Shown here piece by piece: positions 22,629 through 33,046 of a stretch of DNA of 64,000 bases. How positions within the stretch are numbered: the first letter of the stretch is position 1; every line of letters starts with the position of its first letter. The translations under genes and the position numbers were made by a program. The DNA comes from Moniliophthora roreri. Its lineage: Eukaryota > Basidiomycota > Agaricomycetes > Agaricales > Marasmiaceae. Where the stretch lies: assembly GCA_001466705.2 (NCBI GenBank), contig LATX02000144.1, positions 558,001 to 622,000 on the forward strand. Reading direction: 5' to 3'. The notes beneath the pieces were generated by a model. That model searched no databases, was not told the origin of the DNA, and worked only from the letters and a program-made list of their open reading frames with translations.

Positions 22629-24694
22629 TCAATTAGGCCTCCTCCGCCTGACAACCAAAGGCAGCATCGGTCCCTCGTTTTCTTTACCTCCGACGATAGG
22701 TACGGTCAACCCCAGTTGAGCGCTCCTTATTTCAACGTCTGCAGGCAGCGAAAAATGGAACTGTTCAAGGAGACCAGCCAGAAGGGCGTGTAGTTCCATA
22801 AGAGCGAAGCGCCAACCGATACAACCTTTTGAACCACCACCTATAGTGGATCAGCATATGGTGCTTGCACTTCCTCAAGAAGAAAGGACGTACTGAATGT
22901 CAGCAAGTTGGCAGTCATTCCCACACTAACCGATTTCATGGGCGCTGAGTTGTCTAGGAAGCGAGAAGGATTCCATTCATTGGCGTCGGGACCCCATACA
23001 GCTTCTAAGCTGCAAGAGCACGTTAAGTTCGAGAAGAAGGCCCATTATGATATACGACTGACCGGTTATACACCCCGATATCGACGAGTATTCGCTGACC
23101 TGCTTGAACTGGCACCTCCGAAATGGTTTCGCCGGAAGATGACTCTACTGGTAACTCAAGGGGAACAAGATCCGGATATGTTGGTTCTCGTACAAGCTGC
23201 GTAACTACCGGATGTAATCGAAGCGCCTCCTGCACGCAAGTTGAGAATTCTTGTCAACTCGTCTGGAAGCGGCTAATATACGAACCTTCACGCAAAGTCC
23301 CAACCAACTGCTAGCCAATTCATCGTAATCTGGGTCAGAGAGCTCTCCAGATGTTCGAGAGTGGATGTGTTTGATTTCCTCGTAGACTTTCTGCTGATCC
23401 ATGGGGTTTCGGCTAAGCTCATATAGAATCCATGCGAAGCTATAACCAGTTGTATGGTGACCTGCTTGGATGAGTGTAGACATTTGCGCGAGCACTTCGT
23501 CCTCTGTGAGTCTTTTACGAGGATCTTCTGCTCGGTTTGCCCTCACTGTTTCATTTCATGTCAAGACCAACGTCATTGAAAGCGGTAGAATTCACCTAAA
23601 ACACTCAAGACATCCCTCTCTTTCCCAGAAGTCTCTGCCTTCTCGTTATGTTCATCGCCTACCACCAGTCCGGAGGTGTGCATCATCTCCCTTGCCTTTT
23701 GGTTGGAGAGTTCCAGATACTTCAGGAAGCCTTTTTCTACATTCGTCGGAAGGTATCTTGCTTGGAAGTACGATATTAGCTTCGGTAGATGTCGAGGTAA
23801 GGCTTGAATGATTGTTTGAGACGGAGAGGGTGAATTTGCAATGTCTCTGGTACGTGGGGTCAGGATCAGAGCGGTTCCATAGAGTGCGAGACGATACCTA
23901 CTCAAGGTCCTTAAGCGCATTGGTGAGCTCATTTGGCTTGTCTTTGAGGGCCCCAAATTGGTAGTTAAATGAACCTGGAAAGTCAAAGCTGGTTAACGAC
24001 GACAATGAGCGCCGGCCGAGACTCACTTTCGCCGATAACATCCAACGTCACTTTGTGAGACCATGGAATGATATCTAAAACCTGTGTTCCATGTCGCAGC
24101 TCCGCATTCAATTTCTCTGCAAGCTGCAACAGTGTCAGTTTGTGAGGAGAGACCAGAGGGGATAAATGTACCTGCGTGACGTGTTGTTGAAAGAGCGGTA
24201 CAAAGCCCTTCATATGGTTGATCGAAAATGCCGGGCTCAAAACTCGACGGTGTCGTCTATGTTCTTCACCGACCGCCCATATTACGCCTCGTCCAAAAAT
24301 GAGCTCGAAAAACCTTCGGATATCTCTAGGCGCAGGAAATTCAACAACATGTTGGTGGAGTATGTATTGTATGGCTCGAGGATCAGAGGTTACTAGAATC
24401 TTTTGCTATTAGATCAAGAAATAAGTAAGCGAAACCGAAGAGAAAAATAGGACGTACACCAAAACATCCCCAGATTTTGTACGTTGACCCATACTTTTCA
24501 GCCCATTTATATGTGAGATCTCCTGCTTGTTGTAAGTTTTCTAGCCTGAGTTTGTACTCGACCCCAGATAGGTAGCTCTCTCTTTGCGGTCCTCGTAAGC
24601 CTTTTAGCTGCTTTCTTCTCTTGAAGAGGTACGGAAGAACGATGGCAATGAACGCAAAGCCCGCTGCGGCAAAGTCTATGCGAGTGAGAGCCAT
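22629..24694 (-). CDS. Cytochrome P450 monooxygenase
   Basis: Multi-exon, apparently intact P450. ATG at 24694 gives MALTRIDFAAAGFAFIAIVL, a membrane anchor, then a basic stop-transfer (FKRRKQLKGLRGPQ); an in-frame ATG at 24712 is an alternative. Landmarks in order: the helix-C region WAVGEEHRRHRRVLSPAF; the I-helix oxygen-binding AGHHTT (near 23450); QEALRLHP containing the ExxR motif (near 23225); and the heme loop GGGSKGCIGWRFALMELHA with the thiolate Cys (near 22800). The protein ends VVRRRRPN with TGA at 22629-22631. An ER-bound monooxygenase is expected; substrate is unknown. It lies beside the repeat island, which contains a fragment of a close paralogue at 26.1 kb. Confidence 0.93.
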
Positions 24695-25140
24695 CTTGGC
24701 GGGGTCAAACATGGGTTGGCAAGAAAGGCTGGGCTTTTGAGGTGCAGTTGACAAACGAAAGATGAGATCAGCGTATCCTTGCAATGACATAAGAGCGAGT
24801 CCATGGCTGTACGTTGTGTGGGAGTAAGAAGCCAGAAGCTTGATGTGCGTTATCACAGTGCCTTCAGGGCAAGGGGTGTCAGATTCGAGTGATTCGTATA
24901 CCCGAACGCTCGCGTGGTGAAGTGATTGGCGGCAGAGCTGGCCGAGAGTTGGCCGAAAGTCACGTTGTGTGTACACGTCGTGTACACGTCTGGATCACTT
25001 TATCTCGCTTCCATCTTGACGGCACGACGCGACGTTGTTTGTCTAAGGCATAGGCTGTCGTCTGGCCTCATAACTGCCTCATAATACCTATCTCAGCACT
25101 CTGGGTTCCCAATGGAATGCTAAATCATCTGTAGATAATT
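24695..25140. other. P450 promoter region up to the island edge
   Basis: About 450 bp upstream of the P450, ending where base composition shifts to AT-rich, CpG-poor DNA near 25.14 kb. It contains the tandem repeat described at 24969-24990. An open frame continues upstream of the P450 start to 24976 but lacks an ATG-led reason to extend the protein. Confidence 0.4.
24969..24990. repeat. Perfect tandem 11-bp repeat with palindromic GTGTACAC
   Basis: Two exact adjacent copies of GTGTACACGTC, each holding the 8-bp palindrome GTGTACAC, about 275-295 bp upstream of the P450 start. The arrangement suggests a binding site for a dimeric regulator, but no factor is assigned. Confidence 0.6.
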
Positions 25141-25160
25141 TTTTCTTTAATACATATTCT

Positions 25161-25664
25161 TTGGAAACTCCTGTTCATGCATATAATTACTCTCCCTTTG
25201 ACTCATCCATTGAGCCACATACACCAACTCAATACCCCTCCTTTTATTCTTCAGGTTCAGCACTGCCCCATAATGTGTGTTCTCATCCTTTCCAACCTCA
25301 TTTTCCATGTCCCAGCTTTCTTTTCTTTTGGGATGTTGGACCTCTATTCACAACATATGCCTGGCCTTTGCACAAGCTAGAGTACCCACACCATCCAGGG
25401 TATGACATCATGCAAATAGACCAGAAGACAGCAATGTTGAGGGCATCCTCTGTTCGCTGTCGCAAGTCAACGCCAGATGGTCAACCATGCACTGCCTGCA
25501 ATAGTCCCAAACATAATATCAACTGGATGAAGGACCATTGCCGTCATTCATCAAGCTCTATTCAAAAGCATGCACACAAAAGCCATACTCAGCTTATTGA
25601 TAGCATTCACTGTGCTGCTGAAAAAGCAAGCAGGGAGAGACTTGAGGTAAAGCTAAATGTTTAA
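25161..25664 (+). CDS. TE-associated ORF with Cys motif
   Basis: Uninterrupted frame of 167 residues at the left edge of the island. It is Tyr/Pro/Ser/His-rich at the N-terminus (YNYSPFDSSIEPHTPTQYPS) and has a cysteine block CRKSTPDGQPCTACNS (C-x8-C-x2-C) around residues 100-115, then a helical, charged end (CAAEKASRERLEVK). Style and codon use are those of the repetitive, transposon-linked gene families of Agaricomycetes, but I cannot name the family. It probably represents the N-terminal part of a longer gene, since the frame stops in a region without further supported exons. Confidence 0.45.
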   Translation: METPVHAYNYSPFDSSIEPHTPTQYPSFYSSGSALPHNVCSHPFQPHFPCPSFLFFWDVGPLFTTYAWPLHKLEYPHHPGYDIMQIDQKTAMLRASSVRCRKSTPDGQPCTACNSPKHNINWMKDHCRHSSSSIQKHAHKSHTQLIDSIHCAAEKASRERLEVKLNV

Positions 25665-26137
25665 ATGTGAACTGGAATTCCATGAGAGAAAGTCATTGAA
25701 TGGCCACCACAACAACTTACAGTGGCTGCATGTCCAATGACACCCAGAAAAAATGGTCAGAAATGTATCTCACATCCCATGACACCCTCAAGGAACCATG
25801 CAGCAAAGAGTCCAAAGAAAGTGTGACCCCACAATTTGCTTGAGTAGATAAATTGTTATATTTCAGCTTGAAGGATACTGTTACATGGTAATTGAATACT
25901 GGATAATATGATTCTTGACAGATGAAGGGGCAACAGGGAGTAAGGAAGAGAAGAAGGGAGCTCAGATGCTTATGCTCGTCCAATGCTCGTCAGTGGGAGC
26001 GAGAGCGAAACAGTGATTATGTCACCCAAAATGCAGCAGCATAATCCTGCTGCCTCACCAATCACTCCACCATGTGAGCATTCGGGTATACAAATTGCTT
26101 GAATCTGACACCTCTTGCTTCAGGGACTCCATCAACC
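25665..26137. other. Island DNA, no gene seen
   Basis: AT-rich, CpG-poor sequence between the Cys-motif ORF and the P450 fragment. No terminal repeats or coding exons were identified. Confidence 0.35.
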
Positions 26138-26216
26138 TGGAAGTGCTCTAGAAGACCAGCCAGCTAGGCATGCAGCTCCAAAAGAGCGAAGTGCCATTCA
26201 ATGCAGCCTCCTGAGC
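26138..26216 (-). pseudogene. P450 3' fragment with in-frame stop
   Basis: On the minus strand this reads GGCIEWHFALLELHA, a stop (TAG), then LAGLL. That matches the heme-loop and L-helix segment of the intact P450 at 22.75-22.84 kb (KGCIGWRFALMELHA then LLAGLLE) residue for residue apart from a few changes. Nucleotide similarity is also plain over about 75 bp. The stop and the lack of flanking exons show it is a relic of a paralogue duplicated into, or overrun by, the island. Confidence 0.75.
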
Positions 26217-26802
26217 TGGGAGATACTTATCAATAGTACTAGAATCACGAGCTTGCCAACCCATCAAACACTTCAAACTCTACGTGAATTCATGAGACAA
26301 AAATCACTCCTTCGAGTGTAAGTACTGACAAATGTAAATGTGCATGCATGTTCAATATGATGGGTATCTGTCGAAGAGTTTGGGCAATACATGAATTGCT
26401 GCCCAATCACATATTCTGCTTTACTTGCAGTTTCTGATTCTCGACTACAATACATGTTTTATTTAATACATATTTCAGATTAGCTACCATTTCATACTCT
26501 AGTATTTATCCAGTATGAATTCTTTGTAACACCTCAGCTGTTCACACATTCAGTGAGACTGTCTGAGGTGAGATACCTTATTCTTCTTCCTACATATTTA
26601 TTTGACTTACAATGAACCTCTACAGTTCTAACTAGTTGCTATTTACGACAGTATCAAACAACTAAAATAGTGAAGTCCAATTGGGAGCTAAACATTCTTT
26701 CTATTTTCATTTCATGCTTTGTGTTTTGCAGTGCCCAATTTCTTCCACCACTAGAACAGCATGAAAAGGTGAAGCTATGACTGGATTGGTACACATACCG
26801 AG
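26217..26802. other. Island DNA, no gene seen
   Basis: AT-rich sequence between the P450 fragment and the hAT-like element. Further decayed P450 sequence may be present but I could not confirm it. Confidence 0.35.
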
Positions 26803-28096
26803 TAGGGCTGCAAACTGTCACCATACATAGTATGGTTGATGGGTACCGTAAGACAGGTCTTGTACCGTAACCATATAGAGACTTAGGAGATCACCCATTA
26901 CAGTATGGGTACTGGATGGGGAGGCCTGTAAATAGCCGTCAAGTTGACAGCCATATACGGGTGTAATACAGGTAACAAAAGATAGCTGGGTAGAACTGTA
27001 TCAGCCCTGATATGAAATAAGAGGCTGAGACAGTGAAAATGAATCGAGATTGATGCCTGTTAGGCTTGAATTGCTTTGCTAAGCAAATGCAAATGATAAT
27101 GAGGTGTGTTTTGCATTTGCACCATCACACTTGGCTTGCACCTTGCTTCAACTTCTACTTCTTTGCTTGTCTGCTATTCTTCAGGCCTAGGTGTGTGAGA
27201 CCTCTGAATCATGCAATTAGTCAGTCCTCACTAACCTGTGCTTACTGGTTACAGAGATAGAGCTGATAGCAATTTCAAAGTGTCAATCCATAAATCTTTT
27301 GTCTAGCTTGTTCTAGCAACCTCCAATGTCACCTAATATTTGGGGAAAACAAACTAACCTTGTGAAAGTGAAAACAGATCACTTATCTAGATTATTGGTG
27401 CATTTTTCTCCCTTAATTTCAAGAGTTGTGGCTCATCCTTTTCTTTCAGGTTTCACTTGTACATATTGAGTGAAATACAAAGCATTCTAAGCAGTTTACA
27501 TGTGAACTGGAATGACTTAGCCAATTTCACATGGAACAGGGTAAATACTTATAAAGTCATGCATCTGAGCACATCTGAAAAATGCTATGAACCTTCACCA
27601 AGTCATCAGTATGTGCTCTATGATTCTAGGCCTTCATTTGCTTATGATTCATACCTCTCAGGTATTGACTGCACCATTTGGGCAAACATCAAACCCACCA
27701 AGGCAGTCTCAATGTCTCAAGATGTGAAGCCAACTTTGTGTCCCATGACATCTGATGCAATTCTAGCATGTTGGAGGAGCTGGCTGCTTGCTGTTCTCTC
27801 CACTTTCTTCTCTTCTGGCACTTATTGTATCAGGCATGGCTCTATTCTCTGACAGCACCATGTCTCATCTATTATTTGAGTAAGTCTGTATGTTGCCTGC
27901 AGGTGCTGTTGGTTTGGCTGCAGTTCTATCCTATTCATTGACCCATAACCTGTATTACACCTGTATTACTGCCCATACCATAACTGTAAGTCATTTCATA
28001 GGTAAAGTTTTATAGGCCATCTATGTATGCCTGTCACCATAAAAACCCATCAAATTATATGGCCATAACTGTAATACAGTACAGTTCATAGCCCTA
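26803..28096. mobile_element. Non-autonomous hAT-like element, 1.29 kb
   Basis: The ends are inverted: left TAGGGCTGCAAACTGT and right, read inward, TAGGGCTATGAACTGT. The subterminal DNA is also partly inverted. The flanking 8-mers are ATACCGAG and GTACTGAG (6 of 8 identical), as expected for an aged hAT target duplication. The interior holds no transposase, so mobility would have depended on an autonomous relative. Confidence 0.65.
27457..27852 (+). CDS. Unidentified ORF inside the 1.29-kb hAT-like element
   Basis: A 131-residue open frame (MYILSEIQSILSSLHVNWND...) in the element's interior. It has plausible amino-acid composition but no family I recognise, and no clear partner exons. It could be captured host sequence, part of a decayed spliced gene, or chance. 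Confidence 0.25.
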   Translation: MYILSEIQSILSSLHVNWNDLANFTWNRVNTYKVMHLSTSEKCYEPSPSHQYVLYDSRPSFAYDSYLSGIDCTIWANIKPTKAVSMSQDVKPTLCPMTSDAILACWRSWLLAVLSTFFSSGTYCIRHGSIL

Positions 28097-28189
28097 GTAC
28101 TGAGACAGTTCATTTTACTCCTTCCTCAAGAGATACTGGAGAGTCATAGTTAAGTAGTCTACGAGCCTATAAATTACATATAAGTGTGT

Positions 28190-29289
28190 TTAGAACTGAC
28201 CCAGGCAGATGAGATCAAATACCTTGTCAATGTTGTACCATTGAACACTAGTGACAAACTTGACAGTAAAACACATCAGATTGACCAGAGTACCTGTGAT
28301 CTTTGACCACAACTCTGCAATGGTTGCCATTATCATTCTGAGCCAATGTGGAAGCACCACAATCTTCTTCAAGCTGTTGTCCCCAAGCTCTCTGAAAACA
28401 AGCTGGTGAAAGTCCCATTGAGGCATTGGCTGGCTGTTTGTCATGAAGAACATTTCTCCAGCCACTTTATCAGAGTTAGAAAGCAGTTGTTCCCCTGCCA
28501 GGACATGCACATATGCAACATTGCCTGCATAGGCATAATCAACTGGATTGGCATTGTTTCCAATTTGTATGTTGTGCTGTCCATTTTCAAAAGCTTGAGC
28601 CATCTGCCATATCCATCTGTTTATCATGCTCACTACCAAAAGGTGATTTCAATTCAATATCAAGGAAAATAGTAGCAAATGATAGCATGTACCCAGTCAT
28701 TCCACAAGGTCTCAAGACTATGATACACATCCCATTCTTACCATTTTGGCCAGGAACCAGCTTTTCTGCAATTGCTTTGGTGTGATGATAGGCATTGTAT
28801 TCTTGTTTTGGAATGGAAAGCTAATCTTCAGTGGCACCAGAGATGTCTGCACCAGTCCAAATGATGCCAGTTGAAGAAGTATAAACTATATTTTTGATGG
28901 AAGCAGCTCAACAACTTGATAGGAATGAGCATATTCCTTGGTCATTTACATGATGATATACCTGATTGGGGAGGCTGTGAATGGGAGGTGCAGTATGAAA
29001 GACAATGTCTGGCCAAAACTTGGAAAGTGGGAAGTATCAGCATTTACAAAATGCAGACAAGGAATTAGATTTGTACACTCTTCAATATCTCTATTGTTCT
29101 TGCTTCATCTACTATATCACCTTCAAAATACTCTACACCAGCAATAACTTTGTTGTCCAGTGGTTTGACTATGTCAAGTACACCTATGACCTGGTTGCTA
29201 TTGCCCACACAGTTCTTCAGAGCCTCAACAATATGTGAACCCAAGAACCCAATGCTGCTGATAACCAGAGAACACATTGCAGAGTGCAA
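28190..29289 (-). pseudogene. Decayed ERG26-like / 3-beta-HSD family gene
   Basis: Two separated stretches on the minus strand match the sterol-4-alpha-carboxylate 3-dehydrogenase (ERG26) branch of extended SDRs. At 29065-29289 is the Rossmann start: ISSIGFLGSHIVEALKN then GVLDIVKPLDN and EYFEGDIVDEA. At 28190-28639 is the C-terminal half with NIQIGNNANPVDYAYAGNVA and VHVLAGEQLL, the family's conserved Y-x-GNV-H-x-LA block. The middle (28640-29064) is broken into different frames and the usual YxxxK region is not readable. Family members act on C4-oxidised sterols at the ER or on related terpenoid substrates. This copy looks inactivated. It lies between P450 relics. Confidence 0.75.
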
Positions 29290-29558
29290 AAGAGAGGATT
29301 GATGTGTGACTTTTGTGTGCTATGTCAACATCAAAATATGTATAGGAAACAAGATTGGATATCACCATCCTCCCATCATGGGCATTAGGGAGAAGTAAAT
29401 GTTATTACCTATGAAGTACTCACTTGCTCAGAACTCTCACAATTAGTGATCATTGAATATGAATCTAGATCTATGTGAATCTATGCTATTATTATATCAG
29501 TCTACAAGTTCACCAGGTGCAGAATAATACTACCAAACTACCTAACTTAGTCCATTGA
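29290..29558. other. Spacer between ERG26-like and P450 relics
   Basis: About 270 bp of AT-rich DNA with no feature identified. Confidence 0.3.
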
Positions 29559-30960
29559 TCAGCACCTGAGCTTCATGGGATTGTGGTGTGATAGAACATG
29601 GAAAGGAAGCTGGGTGTCTGCATGGCAAAAAGAACAGTCAGGTGCCATTTGAACAAGTGAAAGGAAGACTGACAAGAATATTTCATAAGTGATAAAGTTA
29701 GCTTGTATGTTCACTTCATTGCCATCTGGCATCACCTTTTTCCCAATGCTGTAGACAGCCAGAGTGCCTGGAGTCACTAACCAAAGCATGATCTCCTCAA
29801 GATTTCAACTGGGACAAGATCTAAATGAACTCAGTTAGCCCCTCATTATGATAGTGTGAGTAAAATATGTCACCTGCAACTGAATCCCCATGTGAGTGAC
29901 ACCAGTGAATCTGAATTCTGATCATGACCTTGAGTCATGCCTTTGGCAAGAAAACAATCAGAAATAAAATTCTCAGGATCTTTAAATAGTGTGGGATCTT
30001 GAGACATTGCTCTAGATGGATGCTGTTTCATCAAATGAGGAACACTGACATCAAGTAAAGAGCTTACCACAGGTTTATAACAATTATAGTATTTGCCATC
30101 AAACCTGGCTTAAGCTTGAGCAATTTCCAAAGCTCTAAATCACGTATTTTTTGGAATTATATACTCCATATAGTAATCTGTACTTGTTGTATTGTGTGCT
30201 GCTTTGGGAGAGTTCAGCCACAAGGAACTAAAATGATGAGACTGGCTTACCTATAGGAACAGGCAGATTCCACCTTAAAGCCTCCTTACAGATGGCCATG
30301 ACATATGGCAAATTTTGAGCATCATTGAAATTGGGAAGACAGCCTCCTTCAGTAACAGAATTGATCTCTTCTTGAGCTTATTTTTAAACATCAGGGTTCA
30401 AAATCATGGCTAGAATGATTGTTTGCAGGGCTGAAGACACAGTCTACACAACTGAGTTTAGAGTGACAAACATTGGAATATACTCTGGCTTACAGTGCTG
30501 GCAGCTGAACTGGGTGGCTGCTTAGAATCTCTGTTATAGCAAAGGAGGTACACACTCACTGGTTAAAACAGTTGAAGTTATTTCCCTAACCCTGTGTTCA
30601 GAGATTGAATCTGCGGCACTGGATGACCTCTCAGAATCTTCTAAAAGATCCAAGGTTCAAGATAGTGTCTTGGATTCTTTGAGCTTGAGAAAAGATGAAT
30701 CATACATATCCAGTCAGGAACACATCAAAGCTGTTCAGCCTTACCTTTTGATCTTTGACCTGGTCAACAGGTTCTCGCAGAAGCTTCTGTACCAACTGAA
30801 GCTGTTCTCATGTGACTTTCAGAAAACTTATGCCAGAGAACCAATGTAGCAAATGTTTCACTGTACTTTGTGCCCAGTGAGAGTATCAATGAGAGAGGCA
30901 TGGTGACATACACATTGGAAAGGTGAAGAGTTGGGCACCAAAAAATGTCTTCTCAGACAT
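29559..30960 (-). pseudogene. Decayed cytochrome P450, second family
   Basis: Minus-strand pieces of a P450 distinct from the intact one. Near 30280-30430 it reads QTIILAMILNPDV, two stops, then AQEEINSV and LPYVMAICKEALRWNLPVPI, the classic ExxR helix-K block. At 29870-30070 it reads SRAMSQDPTLFKDPENFISD and ends at a degenerate heme region (SLVSLTWGFSCR, where F-G-x-G-R-x-C-x-G is expected). At 29559-29789 is the C-terminal part (PGTLAVYSIGKKVMPDGNEV). Weaker similarity to the N-terminal half continues to about 30960. The pattern resembles basidiomycete P450s annotated as O-methylsterigmatocystin oxidoreductase-like. Stops and frame breaks make it non-functional. Confidence 0.78.
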
Positions 30961-31490
30961 GCACTCTACAGCTGGCAGAACCATTAATATGCATAACTTT
31001 TACCTTTTGTTTTGCATGCAAATAGAGAATATTTTGCACTTTTATGGTTGAAAATGAAATATATAGGGGAATTGAGGACTAGTGTGAGCCCTGAGCAGCT
31101 AGTAAAAGCAAGTAGTAGAGAAGGATACAAAATATTAGCAGAGTAATGGTTGATGGTAGGCCATACAAGAGTATCCGACTACTGCTAGTATGAAAATAAA
31201 CAGCGAATCTGAACACAGAGGAGCATCCCAAAACCTGTAGAGAACCACACCACATAATACTTCTCTATTGAAAGCATACCAAAGGGAATATTTTCACTTT
31301 TAACAATATTTTCAATCCATACCCAGCTTGAAGGAAGAATAAAAGCTTTTAATGATACACATATGAGAATATTATCAAGAAATGGATATGAAACAGAGGA
31401 TGACAAATTATCAGTGAGGGATACTCAAGATACCAAATATCAAATTAGAGGAATGAAATAGATGATCAGCTACTGGAAGAGTACCTGTAT
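30961..31490. other. Island DNA, no gene seen
   Basis: AT-rich sequence with no coding exon or terminal repeat that I could support. Confidence 0.3.
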
Positions 31491-32342
31491 CACAGAAAAA
31501 TGGAAGACAAAGCTGTATGACGAGAAACCAGCATGGCTGAGCTTATGCATACACTTTAAACATAGAGATGGAAGCATATTACACGTCCATAGAGCAGATG
31601 ATAGTAGACAGAGAAGGAAGGAACTGTGTGGAGCAGCATGGAAGTATAATATTTTCAAACGGAGTCAGAAGGAGAGCTGTTTGATAGAGAAAATTGCAAA
31701 CAGTTAGTGTCAGAAGACTGCACAATTGTTATAGAAAAAGAATAAAAGAGTTTATGGCTACAAAGCCTGACTACAATTGGACACTGTGACAGAGAAATTA
31801 CCAAACACAGCTCAGTTTATATAATATTTATCACCCGACTCAGTTTTATTTGTATTTGTGACAGATATATTAGATTATTTATGTTGTAGGGTATATAAGG
31901 GGACATGTTTTGTAGGTNATGGAAAAATGGAAGACAAAGCTGTATGACAAGAAACCAGCATGGCTGAGCTTATGTGTACACTTTAAACATAGAGATAGAA
32001 GCATATTACATGTCTATAGAGCAGATGATAGTAGACAGAGAAGGAAGGAACCATGCAGAGCAGTATGGAAGTATAATATTTTCAAACAGAGTTGGAAGGA
32101 GAGCCATTTGATAGAGAAAATTGCAAATGGTTAGTGTCAGAAGACTGCACAATCACTATAGAAAAAGAATAAAAGAGCTTATAGCTACAAAGCCTGACTA
32201 CAATTGGACACTGTGACAGAGAAATTACTAAACACAGCTCAGTTTATATAATATATAGCACCTGACTCAGTTTTATTTGTATGTGTAACATATGTTAGAT
32301 TATTTATGTTGTAGGGTATATAAGGGGACATGTTTTGTAGGT
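31491..32342. repeat. Tandem duplication, 428-bp period, with N at the junction
   Basis: Two copies (about 31491-31917 and 31921-32342) run in the same direction; both pass through AGACAAAGCTGTATGA and end with GGGGACATGTTTTGTAGGT. They differ by scattered, mostly transition-type changes. A TATATAAGG box near each 3' end suggests LTR- or promoter-derived DNA. The only ambiguous base of the window (31918) lies exactly at the junction, so copy number may have been altered in assembly. Confidence 0.75.
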
Positions 32343-33046
32343 GGAAGGCAGGAGAGATACTGCCCACCAATTACTAGAGTGTATGATGTTGTTGTTCAGA
32401 TAGAAGAGCTACTGGCAATCAGTATTTTTCAACCACTTTGGGCTCTAGCTTATTTAGTTGTGCAAGAGGCACAGGCTAGTTGAGACCTGAGATTGTATCC
32501 CAAACCAGAGATCTAAATAAAAGCTAGGAAGAGCTTAGTTTTTAATGCAAGAGGCATGTTTTCTGATAAGAAGAGCATTGTATCAGTCTACTAAGAGGGT
32601 AGCTGATGTACATCAGTATAGTCTGGTGTTTTGACATGAATCAGAGAGAGTTTCAGGCTAGCAGTGTCTAGAAGATTTGTCCTCTTGAGAATCATTGCAG
32701 AACATAGCTAAGAGGGCTATATTCAGGTACAAGAGGTACCTTTGTTCTCACTTAGAAGAAGTTTAATCTTTGGGCAGTTTCTGGTCGAACCTTATACCAG
32801 TTTTGCTTTCAAAGTGATCAATAAAACCACAAAACCAATAAATATTATATAAAACAAACACCAATCTCGATCTGAGAAGTTGTTTTGAAGGCAATCATCT
32901 CTAAACTACCAAGCAAGACATTGAGAATTATTCTTGATGTTGTGGTAACAGTGAACCATGCCAAACCAACTCGCAAACAAAGCTGAGAATCAAGAACTTA
33001 TATATACCTTTTTTAGGGGTATTTTGGCACCACAGGCCTCATGTTT
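32343..33046. other. Island DNA downstream of the tandem repeat
   Basis: Continues from the second repeat copy. It has no coding exons I can support and may be the remainder of an LTR or a non-coding TE. Confidence 0.3.

Noticed and set aside
24383..24976. Extended P450 N-terminus to 24976
   Set aside because: The extra residues precede an obvious membrane anchor at MALTRIDFAAAGF and start without ATG; upstream extension would place about 90 residues before the anchor, unlike microsomal P450s.
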